Assembly: GCF_024713945.1 (NCBI RefSeq)
Contig: NC_134682.1
Location: 2,976,001 to 3,040,000, forward strand
Source of the DNA: Dermatophagoides farinae
Taxonomy: Eukaryota; Arthropoda; Arachnida; Sarcoptiformes; Pyroglyphidae
Reading direction: 5' to 3'
DNA: 64,000 nt
Notes under the pieces: generated by a model
The model's database searches: none
The model's input: only the letters and a program-made list of their open reading frames with translations
Told to the model about the DNA's origin: nothing
Shown here: positions 56,501 through 64,000 of the stretch, in pieces
Layout of the letters: each line of letters begins with the position of its first letter
How positions within the stretch are numbered: the stretch's first letter is position 1
Program-made: the position numbers and the translations under genes

Positions 56501-59500
56501 TCTACATGTTTATATGAGATGTGTGTATGTATCCATTATTTCGCCTGGCCTAGGCTACAACAGGTCCATGATGGTCGTTGATGTTTTTTTTTCTTTCTAT
56601 TCTTTGTGAGCTCATTTCCTGAATCGACCACTGAATTTTTTTTTTTTTTTGTTCGGAACAAAAAAAAAGTTTTCTCCATTTTCTCAAAGTTTTTTTTCTC
56701 TCTTATTCGTACTCAATTTACTTATAGAAATATATATCGTATTTGAAATGTACGAATGGGAGAGAGAAAAAAAAACAATTGAAAGATTTAAACACTAAGA
56801 ACAATGATGGTGATGATGATGATGATGAGAAAATGAAAGTTTCATCGTCGTCGTAGAGTTTTCGTTTCGAAATTAAACTCTGGATTTCATGTGATGGCGA
56901 TTCAATGGTTGAAAATTTTCTCTTTTTTTTCTTTCTATTCGTTACTGTTTTTTTTCTGGTGGGATAAAGCAAATTCTTGTTGTTATACTTGTGAAAAATT
57001 GTTATTCACTCTACTGTCAAGAGATTTTTGTTCATCGTTTGTTGTTGTTGTTGTTGTTAACAAACTGATAATATGAAAAAAGCCAAGAATCTACAGAAAT
57101 TGCTAAAATTCTCTGTGAATTAAGCAATCGGTTCACAAATGTTTTTCATTTATTTTTGTTTTGTTCATCCATTCACTATAGAGAAATTGAAATACAATAG
57201 AAATTCTATTGAATGAACAAACAAATGGATAGAAAAGTTCATTCTGAACCGGTTCGTAATTTTTTTTTGTTTTTATTTGTTACCGAGAGAAAAAAAATTA
57301 TTGCAACAACCCAATGACATACACACACAATAATAATGATTTTAATGTGTGTATGTGTCGGCAACCGTTTAACGTAACGATTTTTTTCTCTTTTTTTCTT
57401 TGTTTCGGTTCCATTCTCATTGGTCACCAGAATTGAAATATTTTTTTTTCAACATAGTACAATGTGAATTATATATAATGGTGATAAATACCCTAGCAAC
57501 CAGAATAAAGAAATATCTTTAGTGTTTATGTGTGTGTATTTATTATTCTCGTTCATTTCTCACTGGTTATTGTTCTCATTATTTCGATTCTGATTCTTGA
57601 TTCTTGATGATGATGATGATGAGATATCATTGATTCATTAGCAACAATAGCAGCAAATAGATTTAAACATGATTATTATGGCAAAGTATAAATAATAATC
57701 CAAAATCATAGTACCAGACAATATTTTTTTTTTTGTTCTTTTGTTTTTTATTTTCTCTATTGTTGTTGTTGTTGATAGCCCGATAAATAGAAAATCTGGT
57801 CAAATTCGATGCTAATAGTGAATGTGATTAGCTTTAAAACGGGCAAGCATTGAATAAAAAAAAATTCGACACAAATTCACACATATAGTTTCATAATAAT
57901 TTGATTTGTTGTTCACACAGCGGTTACACATTTGTTCCCTACCGCCCCCAAAAAAAAAATTCCATTATTTCAAACCCCTCTAAAGATTTAAATGAATTCC
58001 ATTTGAACAATGTGTGTGTGTGTGTATTCAATAGCTCAATATTATTTTTTCCAATCAATTCCATTCACGGAAATCAATCTCATTTTCCTGGTTTTTTTCA
58101 TCGGGAATTATTATTTTTTTTTTATTTGCCTCGGTTCATAGATACTGTTTTTATTCAAACATATAGTGAACGCAATGGTTTTTGTTCCATGGTCATTTGA
58201 TAGATATTTTTTTTTTTTTTTTGGAACACTCAATCCCAGATGCAAAAGAATCGGGCAATGATGATGAAGAAAAAAAAATTTGCTGAAATAAAAGTTTCAA
58301 TGAATTCTAATAATAATAATACTTTGTGTTACTTTGACAGTGAGATTCACACTGTAGAAAAGTAGTAAACATATTATATATATATAAACAACCATGGCAA
58401 AGAAAATGAATAAATGAATGAATCACTGGAGACACATTATTTTTTCCTGTGTGTGTGTGTGTATAAACAAATTCATGATGTGTGTGTGTGTGTGTGTGTA
58501 TGTTTGCAAGTGTGTTTATCGTCTGGCTTTTTTCCCGTTTGAATTATCGAATATTTGCAAATGTATATATTTTATTTAAACTTTTAAAACCTTGTTGTAT
58601 ATTGCGATTTACGGTGTTTTGGAATAGAAAATGAAACACAAGGTGTATACATAATATGAACCAAATGTAAAATCACATCAACGAGCGAGAGAGATAACAA
58701 CAACGACAACGACAGTATCAGAGTGGTTGGTTAGTGGATTCAATTCTGTTGATGATGATTTCGTTGATTTTGGTTGTCGAATAATTTCTATACAACATCG
58801 ACATTTTGATTAATTACCATCATCAAACATTAGTAGTAGTATTAGTATATTGCTCAATTTTTTTTCATTATAATATCCCGAAATTACATTTCATTCGGTT
58901 AATGTTATGTATGTGTTGTTTGCACACACACACACACACACACCATATTCATGTGTATTCTTGAATGTCACGTGCTTTATTTTCATATAGTCCGAAAATA
59001 AATATACTATTCTTTTCTCTCGGTTATTTTTACACAAGAGAGAGAGAGAGAAACAAAACAAAATAACCGACCCATCGAATATTGATCATTTGGCTGGCCA
59101 GCCAGCTAGTCCGGTTCAACAAAAAAAAAAAAAAAATGCTATCGATCCAATATATATGAGTTGAATAATAATAATATATTAAGTGTGACATGACTCAGCA
59201 CGTGCTTATTATCACAGAAAGATTTTTCTTCATTTCTTTTAGATTGTACCAGAGAGAACACTGTCTGGATGACTGGATTTCATTTCATCGCTGTAATCAC
59301 ACACACACACACACATACGATTGTTTGCATTTGGGCAATAAATGTTGTATATAATATTTGACATTGAATGTGGAAAATTTAAAAAAATTAACACACGCAC
59401 GCACAGAATTTTTTTCATTAAAAAAAATTCTGTGATTATTGCTCCTTTTTTTTATTTCATTTCGTTTTTATTTGCCAAAAATATTTAAAAATGCATGTGT

Positions 59501-59647
59501 TTGTGTGTGTGCGCGTTAGATTTTCACATTAAAATAAATAGCCAACGAATGAGTCATTCACTTTGATTTGATTCTCTTTTTTATCGATTGATTCAATTTC
59601 CTACATTCATTGAAACTAATTGTCTGTCTATTTTTTTTTCTTTTTTT

Positions 59648-59683
<36 letters not shown>

Positions 59684-62600
59684 TTAGAATGGTCAAGTAA
59701 TGAAGATGATATTGGTATGTGTAAATATAAAGGAAAATCCGAAGATGCATGCCAAAATTATATAAAAGTATTGGCCAAATTATCCGATGATCGTATATTG
59801 GTGTGTGGAACGAATGCTTTTAAACCAAAGTGCCGTAGCTATCAATATGGTCCGGTATGTGTTATTTATGATTTTTTTTTCTCTCTTTTTTGGCTGTCCA
59901 GATTTTTTTTTTCATTTTGTTAATACTTGTAAAACGAATTTTGATGGAGAATTTTTTTTATTTTTTTTTTTGTTATAATCTTCAAAATCTGTACAGATGC
60001 ACAATTTTTTGAAACTAAGTGAAAAACCTGGCGAAGCCATCTGTCCATATGATCCATCATATTCAAGCACTTATACATTTTATGGTAAGTTTTTGTTTTC
60101 GTGGTAAAAATTTTCGTCGTAGAATTTTTTTTTCTCAGCAAACGATTCATCATCATGTTTTTTCATCACTTTTTTTTCACTATTTCTTTCTCACTTTGAA
60201 TTTTCTATTTCATCTTTTTTTTCATGAAATTTTTCCACATTCTCTCTCTCTCTATAAACTCACCATAATTTCATCAACCATGTATAGGATCTTTCCATGA
60301 ACGTTCAGGTAACTGACAAACAAAAACCGTTAACAACATGATATTCTTTGATTCTAGAAGTAGTAAATTTTTTTCGTTTTGTTTTTCATTTTTTATCTTT
60401 GAGATTCTTTTTTTTTTTGTTCATTTTTCTCATTGATGATAATCAAGACTAATTTTAAAATTTAAATTTTTTTTTTCATTTTTCCATTCAATCCTAATTG
60501 AACAATAGAGAATAATTTATATGTTGCAACTGTAGGCGGTTTTACCGGTGCCGATCCATTGATCTATCGTGAACCATTACGTACTGATCAATTTAATCCA
60601 AAACATTTGAACGGTAATTATCTGTTGTTGTAATTCTGAATTGTCACTACTTTATTATTTTTGGGTCCTGGAATCATAATGATCATTCGAATTCGAATGA
60701 TGATCCAAATAATAATGATGTTGATAATGATTATGATTTCAACTTTTTGTTTTCTACTTTATCATCATTTTCTTTTTCTTTATTTTTTTTTTTTTAGCAC
60801 CAAATTTTGTTAGCTCATTTCCTTACAATGGCCATGTTTACTTTCTATTCCGTGAGACTGCAGTGGAATATATCAACTGTGGTAAAGCAATCTATTCAAG
60901 AGTGGCCCGTGTCTGTGCCCGAGATAATGGTGGTCCACATAAATTTCGGTAAATATCATTATTATTATTATTATCATCATTTCTAATAATAATCATCATT
61001 ATCATTTATTTCTGTCCAATGTTTACCCGATACAATCATCATCATCATCATCAATGTTCGATATCAGAGCTCGATGGACAACATTTCTAAAAGCTCGCCT
61101 TAATTGTTCAATTCCTGGTGATTTTCCATTCTATTTTAACGAGATCCGTAAGTTAAAACAAATTCTTTTGGTTTCGTTTTTTTTCGTTTGTTTGATTTGG
61201 TTTGATTGGGTGTTTGTTTTTTTTTCTTTTTTTTTCCATTTCTAAATGAAAAATAACCACAATTTTTTGTTGCCGTCCATTAATATTTATTTTTTTCTCG
61301 TTTTTTTTCTTTACAGAGGCTAGCTCGGAAATTGTCAAAGGTTTATATGGTGGACAAAATGAACAATTGATATATAGTGTTTTTACAACACCAGCCAATT
61401 CAATAGGCGGTTCGGCTATCTGTGCATTCCGCATGGCCGATATTGAAACCGTTTTTCGTGGTCCATTCAAAGTACAAAAAGATATCGATTCGAATTGGTT
61501 ACCCGAATCGCCACAGCTTTCACCACGTCCGGGTGAATGTTCAAATAATTCACAAAGTTTGCCCGAAAATACATTAAAATTTATTAAAGAACATTCACTT
61601 ATGGATCATACTGTACAATCATTTTGGAATGCACCGATTCTTGTCCGTACATCATTTCAATCACGATTTACATCAATTGCTGTCGATCCTCAGATTGAAA
61701 CAGCTTCAGGCAAAACTTATGATGTTTTGTTCATTGGAACCAGTAATGGAACCGTCCTCAAAGCTATCAATGCAGCTAGTCCTTTGGCCGGACATTCAAA
61801 TGATCATGGTAGTTCGGTCGTACCAGTTGTGATTGAAGAGATAACTGTATTTCCACGTGGAACTCCTGTCACACAATTATTAGTACATCCATCTTATTAT
61901 AATGCCAAATTGGTTGCATTTTCGTCTCACGAAATTAAAACCATTCGATTATATCGATGTCAAGCAAAAACCTGTGGTGAATGTGTACGGCTTCAGGATC
62001 CTTATTGTTCATTCGATTTACAACAACAAAAATGTACTAGTTCACGTTCACGTTATTGGAATCGTGAAAATTTTGTACAAAATATTGAAATGGGCTGGGA
62101 TCCTAGATGTCCCGATGGACGGCCTGGTATGCCATCTGGAACATCCGATGAGAATAATATGGATGACAATCGTATGGACACAAGTGATGAACAGGAATCT
62201 GATATGACAACAGGTCCAAGTGCGGTTCCTATTTATTCAAGTGAAACATTTGCATTGGCTGTAGTTACATCAGTGGTTACATCATTGGTTTTTGGTTTCA
62301 TTATTGGCTACATATTCAGTCGAAGATGTAGGAAAGATGATCCTGGAATATGTTCGCCATATGACGATCCACATAGTTATCTTGATCCACATAATTTTGC
62401 TGGTGCATTGACAGCTGGCCATCATGGTACAACTGGTTTGACAAGACTCACAGCCGGCCATGGCCATGGTCCTGCTGGTATGGCACCATTATATGGAACA
62501 CATGGCACTTTAGGCCATCATTATTCCACTGCTGGCCATCCTATTGGACATCCGGCTGATATGGGAACATTAGTTAATTCAAAACCAATCAATCTTGTAT

Positions 62601-63588
62601 TGAATGTACCTAAAGGTGGTTCAAAAAACGCAAATTCGTCGGCGGACAACAAACCTATGCAGAAGGTGAAGAAGATTTATTTGTAAATCTCAATACTAAT
62701 AACAACAACAACAATGACAACATCAATCATACAATTTTAGTAGTTAACGAACGTAATGTCAATAGTCCATTATTAACGGCGGCAACAGCAGCAACAGTAA
62801 ATAATCTTCGTAATGGCCGTGGTAATTCACCACCTGCAACACCACGTTATGGTCCTTTGCCAACAATCTTAAATCATCGTCGTGCATTATTGAATAATAT
62901 CCAAGGCAATAGTGATAACAATGTACCTATTATCAATAGTGCACCGATGCATCGTCGATTACTACCTGGAGCCTTATTGGCTAATCGACAAAACGGTACT
63001 GCAGCTGCTGGTGGTGGTGGTGAAAATGTAACGATTATACCACCTCCTGCATATTCTGATCTTGATGATTTCGATATGAATAGCAGTCAAAATGGTGAAT
63101 GTTCATCGGTGGCAACCGAACCACGATGTCAACCTATGCCATTTACATTCAACAATAATATAAATAATAATCGTCATCATACAAATCGTCATCAACGCCG
63201 TCCGTTGCCTAATCCACATTTATCGAATGATAATAATGATAATAGCAATCATTTTCTTCTTCATGATCGTCGCGATATTAGTGGTAATAACAAAAATCGT
63301 AAAATATCAACAAGAAAACAACAATCATTAGATGAAATGGACAATAGTAATAATAATGATCAACAACATCAGCAAACAAAACATCATCAACAAAAACAAC
63401 GAACATCATCAATGTCATATTCGACTGGTGATAGTGAAGCGACAACAATAACAGCCGATGATTATGGTTGTAATCATACTGCAACATCCGCTGCTGCTGT
63501 TGCTGCTGCTGCTGCTCATCAGGAAGAATCAGATGAAAATGATGATGATATTGTAGAAGGTGATTACGAAGATATAAGTCAATTGTAA
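41020..63588 (+). CDS. Sema1a: Semaphorin-1a, transmembrane class 1 semaphorin (whole gene)
   Basis: A transmembrane axon-guidance protein that binds plexin A and can also signal in reverse through its cytoplasmic tail (family knowledge). Exons are 41020-41548, 53697-53787, 53868-53913, 59681-59854, 59997-60084, 60288-60308 (21-nt microexon), 60509-60613, 60798-60948, 61068-61147, then either 61317-62686 (884 aa) or 61317-62615 plus 62663-63588 (1169 aa). All introns are GT-AG and all phases agree. Protein order: Ser/His/Asn-rich N-terminal region (1-139), hydrophobic segment (140-153), sema domain (about 166-642), PSI domain (643 to about 693), linker, transmembrane helix (740-762), cytoplasmic tail. 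There is no Ig or thrombospondin domain, which fits class 1. Family hallmarks include [52 protein letters not shown] and [12 protein letters not shown]. The start is the first Met after an in-frame TAA at 40954. Confidence 0.93.
41549..53696 (+). other. Sema1a: Sema1a intron 1 (12.1 kb)
   Basis: Bounded by donor GTAAGC and acceptor TGTTTTACAG. It holds microsatellites, A/T runs, GAT arrays, a perfect 18-bp hairpin (52062-52102) and a G+C-rich segment (53141-53215). The sema domain reads continuously from exon 1 to exon 2 and no missing part is apparent. Long first introns commonly hold enhancers, but none can be identified from sequence alone. Confidence 0.85.
52062..52102. repeat. perfect 18-bp hairpin with 5-base loop
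   Basis: Left arm AAAATGCAGTGAAAACAT, loop TTGCC, right arm ATGTTTTCACTGCATTTT. The arms are exact reverse complements. It lies in intron 1 of Sema1a. No target-site duplication was noticed. Confidence 0.9.
53697..53787 (+). CDS. Sema1a: Sema1a exon 2 (start of sema domain)
   Basis: Acceptor TTTTACAG|AGG, donor CCAG|GTAAAT. Encodes residues from the end of codon 177 into codon 207, including [17 protein letters not shown] and YLLIGA. This is the first blade of the sema beta-propeller, where family members read F-G-N-x-(S/T)-x-x-x-x-F-K-L-L and L-L-(V/I)-G-A-R. NDT is a potential N-glycosylation site. Confidence 0.93.
53868..53913 (+). CDS. Sema1a: Sema1a exon 3
   Basis: A 46-nt exon after an 80-nt intron, with acceptor TATATAG|AAA and donor CGG|GTAAGT. 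It completes the split Arg codon and encodes [15 protein letters not shown], the conserved sema-domain segment N-x-V-Y-N-I-S-L. It ends in phase 0. NIS is a potential N-glycosylation site. Confidence 0.93.
53914..59680 (+). other. Sema1a: Sema1a intron 3 (5.8 kb)
   Basis: The donor is GTAAGT. The acceptor is a T-rich tract followed by an AC dinucleotide array that runs directly into the AG. The interior is low-complexity and A+T-rich, with no recognised exon. It splits the gene into a 5' part and a compact 3' exon cluster. Confidence 0.88.
59651..59679. repeat. (AC)n microsatellite forming the intron 3 splice acceptor
   Basis: An AC array of 29 bases whose last A belongs to the CAG acceptor of exon 4. 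The T-rich tract that would normally adjoin the AG sits upstream of the repeat, at about 59629-59648. Confidence 0.9.
59681..59854 (+). CDS. Sema1a: Sema1a exon 4 (sema domain)
   Basis: 174 nt in phase 0 at both ends, so skipping it would keep the frame. Acceptor ACACAG|AAA, donor CCG|GTATGT. Encodes residues 223-280, including the sema-family segment [16 protein letters not shown] and [13 protein letters not shown]. The paired Cys residues match the conserved disulphides of the family. Confidence 0.95.
59997..60084 (+). CDS. Sema1a: Sema1a exon 5 (sema domain)
   Basis: 88 nt, acceptor TGTACAG|ATG, donor TATG|GTAAGT. Encodes residues 281-309, including [17 protein letters not shown], matching the sema motif C-P-(F/Y)-D-P-x-x-(S/N)-S-T. 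The exon ends in phase 1 and can join either the microexon or exon 7 directly. Confidence 0.94.
60288..60308 (+). CDS. Sema1a: Sema1a exon 6, candidate 21-nt cassette microexon
   Basis: GATCTTTCCATGAACGTTCA plus one G, bounded by acceptor CATGTATAG and donor CAG|GTAACT. A CT-rich tract (CTCTCTCTCTCTCTAT) lies about 35 nt upstream. It is exactly seven codons and is entered and left in phase 1, so it inserts Gly-Ser-Phe-His-Glu-Arg-Ser between FY and ENNLYVATV. Skipping it restores the sequence that matches insect Sema-1a, as I recall it, in length. It is therefore probably an optional cassette. If the donor were not used, the frame would stop at a TGA three codons after the microexon. Confidence 0.6.
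60509..60613 (+). CDS. Sema1a: Sema1a exon 7 (sema domain)
   Basis: 105 nt, acceptor AACAATAG|AG, donor AACG|GTAATT, phase 1 at both ends. Encodes [20 protein letters not shown] and [14 protein letters not shown], matching the sema signature L-Y-x-A-T-V-x-x-F-x-G-x-D-P-L-I-Y-R. An AG two bases later is excluded because it would bring a stop codon into frame. Confidence 0.95.
60798..60948 (+). CDS. Sema1a: Sema1a exon 8 (sema domain core)
   Basis: 151 nt, acceptor in a run of T ending TTTAG|CACC, donor TTTCG|GTAAAT. Encodes [18 protein letters not shown] followed by [20 protein letters not shown], one of the most conserved stretches of the semaphorin family. It ends in phase 2. Confidence 0.96.
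61068..61147 (+). CDS. Sema1a: Sema1a exon 9 (sema domain)
   Basis: 80 nt, acceptor GATATCAG|AGC, donor ATCC|GTAAGT. Encodes [20 protein letters not shown] and YFNEI, the hallmark sema motif (R-W-T-x-F-L-K-x-R-L-N-C-S-x-P-G-x-x-P-F-Y-F-N-E-I). NCS is a potential glycosylation site. Confidence 0.97.
61317..62686 (+). CDS. Sema1a: Sema1a exon 10, short-tail form (PSI, TM, tail ending KIYL)
   Basis: Acceptor TTTACAG|AGG, stop TAA at 62684-62686. Encodes residues 429-884: the end of the sema domain (including the [11 protein letters not shown] motif), the PSI domain starting at Cys643 with [12 protein letters not shown] (the usual W after DPYC-x is replaced by F), an acidic Met/Asp-rich linker, a transmembrane helix at 740-762 ([10 protein letters not shown]...IIGYIF) followed by basic RRCRK, and a Gly/His-rich cytoplasmic tail. 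The C-terminus reads [20 protein letters not shown] recall a very similar NANSSA(D/E)NKP-x-QKVKK ending in insect Sema-1a, which supports this as a genuine isoform. It arises if the 47-nt intron at 62616-62662 is retained. Confidence 0.9.
62616..62662 (+). other. Sema1a: candidate retained/removed 47-nt intron in Sema1a tail
   Basis: GTGGTT at the 5' side, CTATGCAG at the 3' side. Removing it shifts reading from the short-tail frame into a frame that stays open for 308 codons to the TAA at 63586. The join is AAA-G|AA, giving [16 protein letters not shown]. It is very short, with a non-canonical donor position +3 to +6 and no clear pyrimidine tract, so splicing may be regulated or inefficient. 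It is inferred from frame continuity only. Confidence 0.5.
62663..63588 (+). CDS. Sema1a: Sema1a exon 11, long-tail form (308-aa cytoplasmic extension)
   Basis: Open from 62614 to the TAA at 63586-63588 in the frame not used by the short form, so it needs a splice or a frame change; the 47-nt intron at 62616-62662 supplies one. The tail is Asn-, His- and Gln-rich, with a Pro-rich segment ([11 protein letters not shown]), a PPPAY sequence at 63040-63054 (PPxY, a WW-domain ligand in other proteins), RRPLPNP, a poly-Ala run (AAAVAAAAA) and an acidic end ([20 protein letters not shown]). The mix of ordinary codons with repeats, and the long open frame in A+T-rich DNA, argue that it is coding. The upstream boundary is less certain than the frame itself. 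Confidence 0.7.
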
Positions 63589-63720
63589 TGACCATCATCA
63601 ACAACATTCATCTATGTTCGTTCGTCATTTTCATTTTCAATCTAACCAATCATTATGAATTTGCAATTCAATTCATCTTCTGATTGTTTTGTTACGTTTC
63701 GTTATATATTTTTTCGTTTT

Positions 63721-63747
63721 TGTTGTTGTTGTTGTTGTTGTTGTTGT
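63721..63747. repeat. (TGT)9 array in Sema1a 3' UTR
   Basis: A TGT/TTG trinucleotide run between the long-form stop codon and the poly(A) signal. It would be a U/G-rich tract in the mRNA. Confidence 0.85.
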
Positions 63748-63778
63748 CAAACAATGAACGAAAAAACAAAACTCAAAA

Positions 63779-63784
63779 AATAAA
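63779..63784 (+). terminator. Sema1a: candidate poly(A) signal AATAAA
   Basis: The first AATAAA after the long-form stop codon, 191 nt beyond it. It could serve both tail forms. AATAAA is common by chance in this composition, so the assignment is tentative. Confidence 0.45.
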
Positions 63785-63799
63785 AGAAATTAAATTGAG

Positions 63800-63901
63800 G
63801 AAGTGTGCATGATGCTGCTGCATTAGATCGTGTTGTCACGCCGACGTTAAACCATCCAAATCAACCTTATTCACACACACACACACACACACACACAGCA
63901 G
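63800..63901 (+). CDS. candidate extra 3' exon (unproven)
   Basis: Bounded by TTGAG|GAAG and by a good donor AGCAG|GTACGA. In the frame of the Sema1a long tail it reads SVHDAAALDRVVTPTLNHPN, then QPYS, then a His-Thr run encoded by a CA array. It has balanced codons and a higher G+C content than the flanks. Splicing from GAAG|GTGATT at 63559 to 63800 would join it in frame to the long tail, bypassing the stop at 63586. It may instead belong to the next gene or be chance. The acceptor lacks a pyrimidine tract. Confidence 0.35.
63872..63897. repeat. (CA)13 microsatellite
   Basis: CA array next to the donor of the candidate extra exon. If that exon is real the array encodes alternating His and Thr. 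Confidence 0.9.
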
Positions 63902-64000
63902 GTACGATTCTTTAAATGAATTAAATCGATTCTCTTGCTTTTTTTTTCTTTCTACTGAACATCTTTAATTATTTTCATCATCATGATCTTGTCATATTGA

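Noticed and set aside
61054-61245. Reading exon 9 as starting at ATG 61054
   Set aside because: The ATG lies in the intron just before the acceptor GATATCAG; phase and homology place the exon at 61068-61147.
61153-61470. 105-codon frame antisense to Sema1a exon 10 and intron 9
   Set aside because: Shadow of the conserved sema coding frame plus A-rich intron sequence.
62666-62740. Alternative intron AAG|GTGAAG to ATTTTAG with a TACTAAT branch-like sequence
   Set aside because: The signals look good, but removing its 75 nt keeps the short-form frame and brings in an immediate TAG, so it would only trim the C-terminus. It remains possible but adds no coding sequence.
62857-63588. A separate small gene starting at 62857
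   Set aside because: The codon there is TTG, and the same frame is open back to 62614 with protein-like content, so it is better explained as the spliced long tail of Sema1a.

Overview
This is a stretch of strongly A+T-rich eukaryotic nuclear DNA. The non-coding parts are saturated with A and T runs of about 7-10 bases, GAT/ATC trinucleotide arrays, (GT)n and (GA)n microsatellites, and ATTC/GATT tetranucleotide repeats. The one gene I can identify has many short introns (80-203 nt), an arthropod-type class 1 semaphorin architecture and Asn/His/Gln-rich low-complexity segments. Together with the base composition this suggests a small-genome arthropod, most likely an astigmatid mite related to house-dust mites. 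That taxon is an inference, not something the sequence proves.

Layout. Positions 1 to about 40,730 hold no exon that I can recognise. The only discrete element there is an apparently undescribed 766-bp terminal-inverted-repeat element (18632-19397). It has 56-bp perfect inverted repeats and an exact 8-bp target-site duplication, and it carries a G+C-rich island and a third, internal copy of its terminus. From 41,020 to 63,588 the plus strand carries Semaphorin-1a. Its first exon encodes an unusually long N-terminal region and a hydrophobic signal/anchor segment. A 12.1-kb intron follows, then exons 2-3, a 5.8-kb intron, and a cluster of seven exons (including a 21-nt microexon) that completes the sema domain. 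The final region encodes the end of the sema domain, the PSI domain, the transmembrane helix and the cytoplasmic tail.

The gene shows three places where one locus seems to make different proteins. (1) A 21-nt in-frame microexon adds seven residues inside the sema (ligand/plexin-binding) domain. (2) A 47-nt intron near the end of the reading frame can be kept, giving an 884-residue protein ending KVKKIYL, or removed, giving a 1169-residue protein with a 308-residue tail ending ISQL. A 24-nt stretch is then read in two frames. (3) A coding-looking, frame-compatible block at about 63,800-63,901, beyond the stop codon and poly(A) signal, could be a further alternative exon. Semaphorin-1a is a membrane guidance cue and receptor that works with plexin A. 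Alternative tails would change which cytoplasmic partners it binds.

All gene structure here was read by eye from splice signals, phase continuity and family resemblance. No alignment or database search was run.
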